DNA from: Bacteroidales bacterium
Lineage (GTDB): Bacteria; Bacteroidota; Bacteroidia; Bacteroidales; UBA4417
Assembly (NCBI GenBank): GCA_016707705.1
Contig: JADJHD010000003.1
Location: forward strand, 1-64,000
Reading direction: 5' to 3'
Length of the DNA stretch: 64,000 nucleotides
The notes below the pieces were generated by a model. It had not been told where the DNA came from and did no database searches. It was given only the letters and a program-made list of their open reading frames with translations. This document shows, one piece after another, positions 32,232-42,096 of the stretch; positions within the stretch are counted from its first letter, which is position 1; each line of letters begins with the position of its first letter. Both the position numbers and the translations under genes were made by a program.

Positions 32232-33701
32232 TTATTTCTTCGCAGCAGCGCTATTCACTACAACAGTGCTGATTGAATGGGCCAGACTCCTGGCTTTTAT
32301 TGCTTTTCCATCAATCCAGAGGAAATAATCCTTATCGGTATCAGTACTGTTCTGAACAACGGTAACAATGCTTCCATCTGCATTCAGGAAGGCAGTTGAC
32401 ATCAGGTTATCATCGTTTGAGGAGCAAATAATCCTCTTAGCTTCCGGACGAATGAACTTTGAGAAATGTCCGAGATAGTAGAAGGAATTCATGTAGGTCA
32501 GCTTTCCGGTCTTGGTATTTCCAATTACCGGGGCATAGCAGAAATTCGACACATGATTGGGACCACCGGTTTCATCCAGAAGAATATTCCAGTCAACCCA
32601 GGCAGCAGCACCGTTGTTAAGGTCATTGATCAGGGACTTTCCATAGGTTTCACCCCAATGCCATACGTTCAGGCTGTCATAATTGAATGGATAAACGCAT
32701 CCTTCGGTGAAAATGAGGTTCTTATCAGGGAAAGCCTCAGCTACTTGTTTTACGTTGTCGAAATGATCACCGGTATACCAATGGAAACCTGTCCCCCAAA
32801 CGTATTTTGAAGCCTCAGGATCGTCGTAAACGGCTTTAGCACGCTGATACATCAAACCCCTGTTGTGGTCCCATATAATCAGTTTGAGATGTGAAAATGC
32901 GGATTTTCTCAGGGTTGGCCCGAGGAAGTTCTTAACGAAGTCGCGCTCATCTTCACCGGTATAAATGCAACTCTCCCATTTCTGAACGGCCATAGGCTCA
33001 TTTTGAACTGTCAATCCCCAGAATTCGATTCCTTCCTTCTTGTACTCTTCAAAGAAACGGGTATAATAATCAGCCCAGGACTGGAAATACTCGGGTTTTA
33101 ATTTGCCACCGTGAAGCATGTCATTATTGTCCTTCATCCATGCCGGAGGGCTCCATGGCGATGCAAAAAACTGAAGTTTGCCCGCTGTTTTGTCAATAGC
33201 TGCCTTAATGAAAGGGATTCTGTATTTCTTGTCGTGAGAAATGTTGAATGTCTTCAGCTCTTTATCACCGGCATCAGCATAGGCATAACTGTCGCTTGAG
33301 AAGTCACAGCTGTTGATATGTGTGCGGCAAAGAGAGTATCCGATTCCATTAAAATCGGAGAAATATGCTTCAATCAGTTCATCCTGTGTTGATTTGGGCA
33401 ATTTGTAGAAGGTTTCTGCTGAAGCATCTGTCAAGGCTCCGCCTATACCAACAATGGTCTGGAATGTCTTTCCGGGGTCAAGCATTATGGTTGCAACATG
33501 CTCTTCCGGTTGTGGCAGCTCAACAAACTGAGCATCCGGCATTTTTGTAAGTCTTAGTGAATCAGCCTGGGCAGTCATATAAATCTCGGCCTTGCTGAAG
33601 TTTGATTCGGGCGCATTGCCTTTGTCATGCGGCTTGCATGCTGTAAATGCAAGGGCAACAGAAAAGGAGAAAACAGCCAATGTTGTGTAGCGGGTTCCCA
33701 T
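32232..33701 (-). CDS. GH30 glycoside hydrolase lipoprotein (beta-1,6-glucanase-like)
   Basis: A 489-residue lipoprotein (AFTAC, Cys22). The family GH30 (beta/alpha)8 barrel begins with QTIVGIGGALTDASAE, has acid/base Glu in LTVQNEPMA and nucleophile Glu in LIFTEGC, and ends in a small beta domain with VTVVQNSTDTDKDYFLWI. GH30 enzymes in this context usually hydrolyse beta-1,6-glucan. The last gene of the locus transcript; probably outer-membrane or periplasmic. A second, diverged GH30 is at 47740. Residue identity is not enough to set the subfamily. Confidence 0.92.
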   Translation of the reverse strand: MGTRYTTLAVFSFSVALAFTACKPHDKGNAPESNFSKAEIYMTAQADSLRLTKMPDAQFVELPQPEEHVATIMLDPGKTFQTIVGIGGALTDASAETFYKLPKSTQDELIEAYFSDFNGIGYSLCRTHINSCDFSSDSYAYADAGDKELKTFNISHDKKYRIPFIKAAIDKTAGKLQFFASPWSPPAWMKDNNDMLHGGKLKPEYFQSWADYYTRFFEEYKKEGIEFWGLTVQNEPMAVQKWESCIYTGEDERDFVKNFLGPTLRKSAFSHLKLIIWDHNRGLMYQRAKAVYDDPEASKYVWGTGFHWYTGDHFDNVKQVAEAFPDKNLIFTEGCVYPFNYDSLNVWHWGETYGKSLINDLNNGAAAWVDWNILLDETGGPNHVSNFCYAPVIGNTKTGKLTYMNSFYYLGHFSKFIRPEAKRIICSSNDDNLMSTAFLNADGSIVTVVQNSTDTDKDYFLWIDGKAIKARSLAHSISTVVVNSAAAKK

Positions 33702-33739
33702 AAATAAATCTTTTAGGTTGGTTATATTCTACTTAGGTT

Positions 33740-34918
33740 TTACTGGAAAATACGGACATAATCAACAATCATCGACTGTGGAAATACCGTTGAGGCATTT
33801 GGATTTCCCGGCCAGTTGCCGCCTACAGCCACATTGAAAATGAAGAACTGAGGAAGCATAAAGGCATCGAAATTCACTGTAGTTGAGGTAACGGTATAAA
33901 ACCGATGATAATCCACATACCAGTCGATGGAGTTTTCCTGCCATATAATGGTGAAAACATGGAATTGCTTATCATAGGCTTCGGCTGCATTCACGGTATA
34001 ATGTCCGCCCTTGCTCTGATGTCCGCCATCATTGTAGTGTGCCGTTCCATAAGTGGTTAGCGGGTCATGGCCCAGGTATTCCATAATGTCGATTTCACCA
34101 CATGTTGGCCAGCCCACTGAAGAGATATTCCCTCCCAGCATCCAGAGTGCAGGCCAGATACCTCTTCCTACCGGCATTTGTGCGCGGATATCGATACGAC
34201 CATAAGTAAATTCCTGCTTTCCCTTTGTGGTAAGCCTTGCAGAATAATAATCCCCATTGTAAGGATTCTTGGTAGCCTTTATGGTTAGAAATCCGTCTTT
34301 AACAAAAGAATTCTCAGCATTTGCAGTGTAGGTTTCAAGTTCATTGTTACCCCATCCGCCTGCACCAAGCTCATAATTCCAATCCGCAGTATTCAATGCT
34401 GTTCCATCAAACTCGTCACTCCAGATCAGGTTCATATTGGGATAGGTAGCTGGTGTGATATAACCATCAGCGGCTTTCTCACAAGTGTAGGAATCGTCAT
34501 TTTCAATGGCCACTTTAATGCTTGTAATCGAAGAAGTTGCATTCTGGAAATCGGAGAGTCTGATCTTGAAAAAGTCATTCAGCTCAAGGTTATTATCGGG
34601 CAGAATGGGAACCTGGATAGTTCTTGTAACATCACCGGGAGCAAAAACCACAGTTTGATCGGTGAGGGCTTCATAGTCTTCTCCGGCCGTGGCAGATCCG
34701 TCCTCTGTCGACCAGGTGAATGAAACTTCAGCAGTAGTTGCTTCTGTAAGGTCAACGGTTATCACGGCTGTTTTGCTGCCGGAATTCCCTTCGGTAACCG
34801 AATAGTCTTCAATCAGGATTTTCGGTACTACCGGTGGAATATTTTCTTCTTTTCCACAGGATGTAATGAGGGAAAAGGTAAGGATTGTTGCCAGGGTGAA
34901 CAGCTGTGGATATTTCAT
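33740..34918 (-). CDS. Calx-beta plus GH16 laminarinase-type lipoprotein
   Basis: A 392-residue lipoprotein (LITSC, Cys21). A Calx-beta-like domain (about 33-143; SVTEGNSGSKTAVITVDLTEAT...VFAPGDVTRTIQVPIL) precedes a GH16 domain (about 160-392) with WSDEFDG, GGWGNNELETYT, the catalytic EIDIMEYLG containing nucleophile and acid/base Glu, and FFIFNVAVGGNWPG. This is the laminarinase-like branch of GH16 that cleaves beta-1,3-glucan. It is 38 bases upstream of the GH30 gene on the same strand, so one transcript is likely. Confidence 0.94.
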   Translation of the reverse strand: MKYPQLFTLATILTFSLITSCGKEENIPPVVPKILIEDYSVTEGNSGSKTAVITVDLTEATTAEVSFTWSTEDGSATAGEDYEALTDQTVVFAPGDVTRTIQVPILPDNNLELNDFFKIRLSDFQNATSSITSIKVAIENDDSYTCEKAADGYITPATYPNMNLIWSDEFDGTALNTADWNYELGAGGWGNNELETYTANAENSFVKDGFLTIKATKNPYNGDYYSARLTTKGKQEFTYGRIDIRAQMPVGRGIWPALWMLGGNISSVGWPTCGEIDIMEYLGHDPLTTYGTAHYNDGGHQSKGGHYTVNAAEAYDKQFHVFTIIWQENSIDWYVDYHRFYTVTSTTVNFDAFMLPQFFIFNVAVGGNWPGNPNASTVFPQSMIVDYVRIFQ

Positions 34919-34969
34919 GATATGGAGGATTTACTATGATTAATTGATTAAAACGCAACTGGTAATCAG

Positions 34970-37504
34970 TTATTTGATATCAGCGTCTATTTGTTGCCTG
35001 ATATCTGAGGCGGAACTTCCTGCAAGCAGCTTAAAAATGCCCGGTTCTACTTTCCATGCTTTTGAAGGCACATCATAATAGGCAAAGGAGCGGGAGTTCA
35101 GGATAAATGAAACTTCCTTCTCTTCGCCCGGCTCAAGATATACCTTGGCAAATCCCTTTAACTCCTTTTCTGGCCTTGCAACCTTGCTATGCTTGTCGGA
35201 AACATAAAGTTGAACAACTTCGGCACCTGCGACTTTTCCTGTGTTTTTGACCTTTAGATAAACTTTCAATGTGCCGTCTTCCATCTTCTCAGTGCGAATT
35301 CCTGAGTATCCGAAACTGCTGTATGATAATCCGTGACCGAACGGAAATACCGGTACCATCTTGTTCTTTTCAAGGAATCGATATCCAACAAAAATGCCTT
35401 CTGAGTATGGGGCTTCGAGAGTTGGATTCATATAGCCCTGAAATGATGGTGTCTGTTCAGGTCCAGCTATAAATGAGAAAGGTAGTTTGCCGGATGGATT
35501 ATGCTTCCCAAATAGTATCTGAGCCAAAGCATTGCCACCCTCCTGTCCGGGGAAAAAGGCTTCCAGAACGGCCGGCACCTGATTTAGCCAGGGAGAGGTA
35601 ATAACGGCTGTGCCTGTATTTAATACAACGATGGTCCTTGGATTTACTTCAGAAACGGCTTTGATGAGTTCTGCCTGATTTCCTGCAAGGTTTAAGCCAT
35701 CACGACGATCGAATCCCTCACTTTCAATATTCTCGGATGAACCAACACAAACAATCGCCACATCCGATTCCTTTGCAATCCTGACCGCTTCTGCCAGCAG
35801 CTTGTTTTCTCCCTTGTCCTCAGGCTGATCCCAGCCAAGGATAAACACTGCACTTCCACCATCCTCATAATACTCTGCCCTGATTTCATAGGGTTTTCCA
35901 GCCTCAAGTTCAATATAGCCAGTGTCGACGGTTACACCATGGTTGGTCCAGTTTTCGATAAGCTTTTTACCATTGACAAACAATCTGGCACCATCATCAC
36001 CTGCCGTGTAGAATGCATATTTCCTGGTGACAGGAGGAGTAACGGTGCCGGTCCAGCGAACGGAATATTTCTCATTCCCAACTGAAGGATCCGGTGCTGC
36101 ATCTCCCCAATCGAAGAACATATTCTTGTCGGTGCGGGTTACAACTGGCTTTCCGCTAAGATCCATGTTTTTGAAATACTCTGCCTTAAGTCCTTCAATT
36201 GACGGACTACTGCTCTTTAAATATTTTGAAGGAATAGCTTCCAGAGGAGTGGAAACAATCACATCTCCCTGAGCATAAACTACTTCGGAGGTATTTCCGA
36301 CAAGTTTCCTGATTCCATCAAGTGCTGAGACCGAATAAAAGGGCTTTACCATCGAACTGCCGCCTCCACCGGTTCTGGCTTCAGCAGCATTTGGACCGAT
36401 AACAGCAATTTTTTTGTATTTGCCAATTTCAAGCGGAAGCAGATTGCCTTTGTTTTTGAGCAGAACAGTGCTTTCAAGTGCCAGATCCAGTGCAAGCTTT
36501 TTATGGGATTCACCAACGAGTGAAGTGGTATCAGCCTTTTGCCGTTTCTGGTCAAATAATCCCGCCAGGAACTTAACCCTTAGAATTCGGCGAACCTTAT
36601 CATCAATGGCTGACTCCTGGATTTTTCCTTCCTTGATAGCCTTCTTAAGTTTCTTTATTGCAAACACATCTCCAACAGGCATCTCTATATCAAGTCCGTT
36701 GTTTGCTGCGAGCTCAGTTGAATGGGTAGAGACCCAGTCCGAGACTACCAGCCCCTTGAATCCCCAATCGTTTTTAAGGATATCAGTCAGTAGCTGCTTG
36801 TTTTCACTGCACCAGAATCCGTTCACCTTATTGTAAGCCGACATCACGGTCCAGACATTGGCCTCCTTTACTGCAGCCTCAAATGAAGGAAGATAGATCT
36901 CACGCATGGCTCTTTCTTCTGCCACAACATTGATTTCTGTGCGTCTCCATTCCTGGTTGTTCAATGCAAAATGCTTGATGCTCGGGATAATATGCCTCGA
37001 TTGCAATGCCTTAACATAGTTTACAGCCATTCTTGATGCCAGCCAGGGATCTTCACCATAACTTTCAAAGTTGCGGCCTCCAATAGGAAACCTGTGAATA
37101 TTCACGCAGGGACCCAGCAGATAATTTCTGCCCCGGGCTTTTGTTTCTGATGCCAGAGCCTCGGCGAAGCGGATAACCAGTGTGGTATCCCATGTAGCCG
37201 CAATAGCAGCGCCGCATGGAAATGCTGTTGCCTTTTCCCAGCGAACTCCCAACGGACCGTCAGACATGCGAAAAGCAGGTATTCCCAGACGATAGTTTAT
37301 CTTTGTGTCAAATCCCGTAGTGCCGGTTCCGGCCAATTGCTCTAGCTTTTCTTCAAGCGTCATTCTCTTGAGCAAGTCTTCAACCCTCTCTTCAATTCCG
37401 GCATTCGGATCCTTGTAAATAATGTTTTGCTTACAGGATTGAATAAGGACGGTAAGCAACAGCAACAGTCCTAAAAGGCCAGAGAGTTTCAGCTTCATAA
37501 TCAT
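34970..37504 (-). CDS. GH3 beta-glucosidase with PA14 insert, lipoprotein
   Basis: I start at ATG 37504 (MIMKLKLSGLL), giving Cys24 as the lipobox cysteine (VLIQSC); a longer frame to 37537 is less likely. The 844-residue protein has the GH3 N domain (MTLEEKLEQLAGTG, GPCVNIHRFPIGGRNFESYGEDP), nucleophile Asp in LVVSDWVSTHS, a PA14-type insert (FYTAGDDGARLFVNGKKL), the C domain with PFGHGLSYSSF, and a C-terminal Fn3-like domain. It probably releases glucose from beta-gluco-oligosaccharides in the periplasm. It is 51 bases upstream of the GH16 gene and in the same direction. Confidence 0.94.
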   Translation of the reverse strand: MIMKLKLSGLLGLLLLLTVLIQSCKQNIIYKDPNAGIEERVEDLLKRMTLEEKLEQLAGTGTTGFDTKINYRLGIPAFRMSDGPLGVRWEKATAFPCGAAIAATWDTTLVIRFAEALASETKARGRNYLLGPCVNIHRFPIGGRNFESYGEDPWLASRMAVNYVKALQSRHIIPSIKHFALNNQEWRRTEINVVAEERAMREIYLPSFEAAVKEANVWTVMSAYNKVNGFWCSENKQLLTDILKNDWGFKGLVVSDWVSTHSTELAANNGLDIEMPVGDVFAIKKLKKAIKEGKIQESAIDDKVRRILRVKFLAGLFDQKRQKADTTSLVGESHKKLALDLALESTVLLKNKGNLLPLEIGKYKKIAVIGPNAAEARTGGGGSSMVKPFYSVSALDGIRKLVGNTSEVVYAQGDVIVSTPLEAIPSKYLKSSSPSIEGLKAEYFKNMDLSGKPVVTRTDKNMFFDWGDAAPDPSVGNEKYSVRWTGTVTPPVTRKYAFYTAGDDGARLFVNGKKLIENWTNHGVTVDTGYIELEAGKPYEIRAEYYEDGGSAVFILGWDQPEDKGENKLLAEAVRIAKESDVAIVCVGSSENIESEGFDRRDGLNLAGNQAELIKAVSEVNPRTIVVLNTGTAVITSPWLNQVPAVLEAFFPGQEGGNALAQILFGKHNPSGKLPFSFIAGPEQTPSFQGYMNPTLEAPYSEGIFVGYRFLEKNKMVPVFPFGHGLSYSSFGYSGIRTEKMEDGTLKVYLKVKNTGKVAGAEVVQLYVSDKHSKVARPEKELKGFAKVYLEPGEEKEVSFILNSRSFAYYDVPSKAWKVEPGIFKLLAGSSASDIRQQIDADIK

Positions 37505-37594
37505 CGACTCTTTTAAATAACGCAAACCGGGATTCATAGAAATTTTGTTTCAGGTAATATTTTGTAACAACTTAATTATTGTCCGGATTCTTCA

Positions 37595-40402
37595 TCAAAG
37601 AATCAATAACTTAGTGTGCCAACGGGTAATTTCTGTCTGAAGTTCTACAACATATAATCCGGGTTCAATATGACCAAGGTTTACCCATTCAGCTTCAACA
37701 TCTGCAGTAAGACTGGCTTCTGCCATAAGGGAACCGTTCAATGAACGGATGGAGAGATTCTTTGTCTTTCCCATTGCCTCAGGAACTTCAACCCTCAACT
37801 GCTGATTTCTGCCTATTGGGTTTGGATAAATCCGGATGTTATTCAAGCCCTGGCTTGTTGTATCTTCTATTATTTCAGCGAACTTAAACCAGTTCATATT
37901 GAATTCAGGCTGAATAACTTTTATTCTTAAAGTTCCCAATCCTTCAGTCAGCTGCATTTCTCCGTAAGCTGATGTCCAGCTCTGCCATCCACCGGTTACC
38001 GGCACGTCCAGCCTTGAAGTGCCCAACAGGGCGCCATTTTCCGAGAGCTGCAGAAATTCAATGATACCGGCGCTGCTGTTACAGGCAACTCTTGCTTCTA
38101 TCTTGTAGGTAGCTGTTTTCTCAACCCTGACGAGGTAATCCAGGAAATCTCCGGCATTGGTATACCCTAAATCCTGTCCGCCACCCACATCTGTTGTGGC
38201 TTCCAGTTGAAGTCCGCTATTGAAAACAAAGTCTTCTGCTTCAAATTTGCCGGGAATGCTTATGTGCCTCGGCAGATTGTTCTTCACCGGGAAATCGGAA
38301 AATGTCCCCAATACACTTGCATCCGTTGAAACCAATTGAGTTCCGGAATAATCCAGTGTGATCACATCTGAATCTATAATGGATTTATTGAATGTTATGG
38401 AGAGCTGAAGCGGACTGATGTTTTTAATGACAATATTGGTGATGGGAACCACAACAGAATTAACCTTGCACTGCAATCCGCTAATATTTTCAACGGTGGC
38501 AGCAACTCCCTTGTTGAAGGTTAGCTGCACAACTTCTGTTTCTCCAACCGTCTCGGCGAAAATGGGCTTAAAAGCTGTGCCGGATGATGATCCTGAAATC
38601 TCAAAACTGAAATATCCAAGGTTTGCTCCACCCTTTTCCCAGAATAACTTGATGGGTTGATTTCCTTTGGGAAGGATAATGTCATTTACTGATATGCTTT
38701 TCCATTGCTGGGTGCCACCTGTTGATGGAAGTGAAACAGGGGCGGAAATATCTATATCGTTGAGCAGGAACCGAAGGGATGCGGTGGCGCCGGAGCTGGC
38801 ATAACGTACCTTAAGAGTGTAGGCAGCAGTTGAATCAATGGTGGTGGTATATTTCATCCACTCATTGTCGGCAGTCCACCCGATATTGAAACCCTTTCCG
38901 CCTTGGTCGGCATCAAAGGCTTGTTCAACATCTACGCCATCATTCCTTAATGCCCATCCAGTATTCCAGGAGGTATAGGTTCCGCTGCTCACATGGTAGT
39001 CAGCTATTTCAGTATCGGAATAGGCGATATTATTCTCACCCATGTCGAAATACACAGCTGGAATAACTCCGGGAATTTCATTTTTTGCATAGGGAGCAGA
39101 TGTCTTGTCATTTACCTGACGGAACATTGCATCAATAATATCTTTTCTGAAAATGCAGTTTTCAATTTTTGCATTTTCTGCCAGCTGAAACATCGCATTG
39201 GTTGCAAATTCAGCAGTGGGTTTGGTGCCGCCATTCTGCCAGTAGTTGAGCAATACCTGATAATCATTATTCTTCGGAATGGTCATTGGGTTTACAACGG
39301 AACTCACTTTCTTGAGAGGCCACCATGCCCATCCTATCTTATTGTTTTCAAGCAGACGTATAGCCGAAGTGAACCATTGGTTGGAATTCTCTCCTGATTC
39401 TCCCAACCAGACAGGCATATTGTAGGTGTTTCTGAGATTTATCATTCCGGAAATTGATCCGGCATCATTGTATGACCAGTATTTATGGAAACTTGCCACC
39501 ATATTTGCATCCCATGGAGGCATGAGGCCGTTGTAGTTATTTCCCCAGCAGTTTCCTTCAATAATAATGATGTGGTTCTGGTCAATCTCCCTGATAGCAT
39601 TGGTGATGTTTATCAATAGTTCTCTCAGGGGAGCGTTGCCATTTTCGGAGCAGCCGTTTTGATTGCCTCCGGCTGTGAAGTTCCAGTTAGGCTCGTTAAT
39701 CAGGTCATAACCTCCAACCCAGGGTTCATTCACATAGCGTTGAGCCAGCTTGCGCCAGAGGGCAATGGTTTTGTTCTTGTTTGCCTGACTCTCCCAAAGT
39801 GAAGGCTTTGGAGGATCATAATCAGAGATGTTTGCATCACGACCTTGTCCGCCTGGAGCACCATGCAAATCAAGGATTACATACATTTGCCTTGCCGAAC
39901 ACCATTTAATCAGGCTGTCGGTAAGGGCAAAACCCTCTTCCAGCCATGTATTTGAATCAGCTACAGGCTCCTGCTCAATTGGCAAAGTGTATAAATTGTA
40001 ATGCATTGGAAGCCTCACGGAGTTGAATCCCCATGAAGCAAGTGAATCTATGTCCCTCTCAGTGCAATGATTCAGGTGCCACCTTTTAAAATACTCAGCA
40101 GTGTTTGCAGAGCCTATCAATTCTTCAATCTTGGCGCGTATTTCATGCTGGGGACCCGCAAAATTGCCGGTTTCCATCATATATCCCTCCTGTATCATCC
40201 ATCCTCCAAGTCCCATGCCCCTAAGAATAACTTCATTTCCCTGGGAATCAACAATCTTTTTTCCACTGGCTTTCAAACCCTGTCCGAAAGTGACACCAGA
40301 GGAAAACAAAATAATAATCAGGCTCACAACTTTTGCGTAAGCAGGCAGATAGAGGCGGAACGACTTGTTAAACGTAAATTTTGAAATCAACTGTTTTAGC
40401 AT
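37595..40402 (-). CDS. GH5 glucanase with two CBM6 modules and T9SS sorting tail
   Basis: A 935-residue secreted enzyme. A long basic N-region with signal peptide ends at about 41 (VTFGQ). The GH5 (beta/alpha)8 barrel (about 45-390) starts VILRGMGLGGWMIQEGYMME and has acid/base Glu in LINEPNWN and nucleophile Glu in WLGESGEN. Two CBM6-like domains follow (about 460-590, ending at a Ser-rich linker; and 720-835, EAEDF...LGYTNAGDFLDYLVRVE). The last 80 residues are a type IX secretion sorting domain (IRIYPNPIGRNQQLRVEVPE ... LYVVELQTEI). It would be surface-displayed and act on large glucan. Subfamily not assigned. It is preceded by a terminator after SusD1. Confidence 0.9.
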   Translation of the reverse strand: MLKQLISKFTFNKSFRLYLPAYAKVVSLIIILFSSGVTFGQGLKASGKKIVDSQGNEVILRGMGLGGWMIQEGYMMETGNFAGPQHEIRAKIEELIGSANTAEYFKRWHLNHCTERDIDSLASWGFNSVRLPMHYNLYTLPIEQEPVADSNTWLEEGFALTDSLIKWCSARQMYVILDLHGAPGGQGRDANISDYDPPKPSLWESQANKNKTIALWRKLAQRYVNEPWVGGYDLINEPNWNFTAGGNQNGCSENGNAPLRELLINITNAIREIDQNHIIIIEGNCWGNNYNGLMPPWDANMVASFHKYWSYNDAGSISGMINLRNTYNMPVWLGESGENSNQWFTSAIRLLENNKIGWAWWPLKKVSSVVNPMTIPKNNDYQVLLNYWQNGGTKPTAEFATNAMFQLAENAKIENCIFRKDIIDAMFRQVNDKTSAPYAKNEIPGVIPAVYFDMGENNIAYSDTEIADYHVSSGTYTSWNTGWALRNDGVDVEQAFDADQGGKGFNIGWTADNEWMKYTTTIDSTAAYTLKVRYASSGATASLRFLLNDIDISAPVSLPSTGGTQQWKSISVNDIILPKGNQPIKLFWEKGGANLGYFSFEISGSSSGTAFKPIFAETVGETEVVQLTFNKGVAATVENISGLQCKVNSVVVPITNIVIKNISPLQLSITFNKSIIDSDVITLDYSGTQLVSTDASVLGTFSDFPVKNNLPRHISIPGKFEAEDFVFNSGLQLEATTDVGGGQDLGYTNAGDFLDYLVRVEKTATYKIEARVACNSSAGIIEFLQLSENGALLGTSRLDVPVTGGWQSWTSAYGEMQLTEGLGTLRIKVIQPEFNMNWFKFAEIIEDTTSQGLNNIRIYPNPIGRNQQLRVEVPEAMGKTKNLSIRSLNGSLMAEASLTADVEAEWVNLGHIEPGLYVVELQTEITRWHTKLLIL

Positions 40403-40573
40403 GGAAGAAGTTGTGAAGTGTTGATAATGAGTTGGATAGGAGTGGTTGATGGTTATTCTTCGGGCTGTTCATGACATAATGCATGAATAGGAAAGATGCC
40501 CTTGATGAATGATTAAATTAATGAGGATGAACTAACTACGTAATCAATTTGAAAGCAACGTAAGATTAGGAAA

Positions 40574-40607
40574 ATGATTCCCGGGACTTGATTTTCCCGG
40601 GAATCAT
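40574..40607 (-). terminator. Terminator after SusD1
   Basis: Perfect 13-base arms ATGATTCCCGGGA (40574-40586) and TCCCGGGAATCAT (40595-40607) enclose eight bases. In the minus-strand transcript this lies just past the SusD1 stop and is followed by TTTTCC. It separates the SusCD1 pair from the GH5 gene. Confidence 0.7.
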
Positions 40608-40622
40608 CTTTACAATCCGGGA

Positions 40623-42085
40623 TTAGTATCCGGGATTTTGAACCAGCTTGGTATTCTTGTCGAGTTCAGCCTGTGGAATAGGCCACAGCAATTTAGTTTC
40701 AGTAAGATTATAGCTTTGGTTTACTCCTCCGAAATTGGTTAGGCCATTCATTACAGCAATAGCTCTGCCATTTCTTTTCAGATCAAACCAGCGATGTCCT
40801 TCAAATGCTAATTCCAGTCTGCGTTCCTTTTCAATGGCCAGACGCATTGCATCAGCTGAAGATGCGGCTGTATTTCCAAGATGGGCACGGTTGCGAACCT
40901 GGTTAACCAAAGCTGCTGCTCCGGCTACATCTCCGGTTTCATTCAGCGCTTCAGCCTTAAGCAATAAGATGTCAGCAAGCCTGAGGAAGATATAGTTCTG
41001 CGGACAAGGGTAAACAAATGAACGATACTTGTTTATAAACGGATAATTGGTTTGTGGCCAATGCTGATCCGACCAGCGTCCTGTAACATCCATGAATATG
41101 ATCGAGGCGTTCTTGCGAATCAGGTCTCCCTCATCATCAAAGGCTTTCACGAGGTCATTGGATGGAATATTGAATTTCTTCCAGTCTTCGCCACGGAACA
41201 TGCTTGCTCCCCAGTTTGAATTGCTGGAGGTTCCTGCATAATTTATTTCAAAAATGGACTCACTAGAGTTCTCAATGGAGTTATCCCATAATTGATCAAA
41301 CTCAGGAAGAAGGCTGTAACCACCGGCAATTACGGCATCACAATACTGGTTAACCTTTGCCCAGTCATGAGGTTCCTGTGTAGCATAAACCTTGGCGAGA
41401 ATGCCATTCACGGCACCCTTGTAACATAACCCTTGTCAGGGCCGGTAGATTTAACACCGGCAAGCGCTGTTTCAAGGTCTGTGATTATTTGTGCATAAAC
41501 CTCTTCCTTGGTATTCCTTGGAGGGAACATGATTGGATAAATCTCCGGAAGAAGTTCAGCGCTAATGGTCTTGATTTCCTGAAGCTGCAAGGGAACATCA
41601 CCCCAAAGCTGAACCAGTTGGAAATACATGTAAGCCCGGATAAAACAGGCTTCTCCTATGATTTCCTTTTTTCTGGAAGCAGTAAGTTCGGGATCAGTTA
41701 CGGCATCTGTGTTGTTGATAACAGCATTTGCCTTTCCAATTGCACTGTACAGATATGCCCAGTCGCGACTCACATTTGAATTCAAAGCATCAATGTTGTA
41801 GTCATCAATCTGGAAATTGGCTGGATTATCAGCTCCGGCATAACAATCATCACTCTGGGCATCGCCATTTACAAAATAGTCAAGCTCAAAGTATTCATTG
41901 CGAAAATCACCATACACTCCAGCCAGGGCTGATTCTACTTCTGATGCTGATGAGAAGTAAACGGAATCCTTGTTGTCTACAACTATTTTGTCATTTTTCG
42001 GCTGCAGGTCAAGGAACTTGTCACATCCCCAAAAGGGAAGGACAAGCAGTAAGGCAACGCCTATTTTAAATATATTCTTTTTCAT
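40623..42085 (-). pseudogene. SusD-like lipoprotein 1, frameshifted
   Basis: The first part (42085-41411) encodes a SusD N terminus: lipoprotein signal ending FWGC (Cys21), then KFLDLQPK and TPR-like helices. It stops at TGA after GYVTRVP. A second frame starting within a few bases continues as NGILAKVYATQE... and carries the SusD C-terminal signature RRLELAFEGHRWFDLKRNG and NPGY end. Adding one G to the run CCC at 41416-41418 (minus GGG) restores GYVTRGAVNGILAK, an ordinary SusD join, and one 487-residue protein. Either a real mutation or a homopolymer error. Intact SusD binds glycan at the cell surface on SusC. Confidence 0.85.
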
Positions 42086-42096
42086 AGCGGCAGAGA

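Noticed and set aside
41408..41418. Programmed frameshift in SusD1
   Set aside because: The run is only three G, without a classic slippery heptamer or a nearby pseudoknot; mutation or sequence error is simpler.
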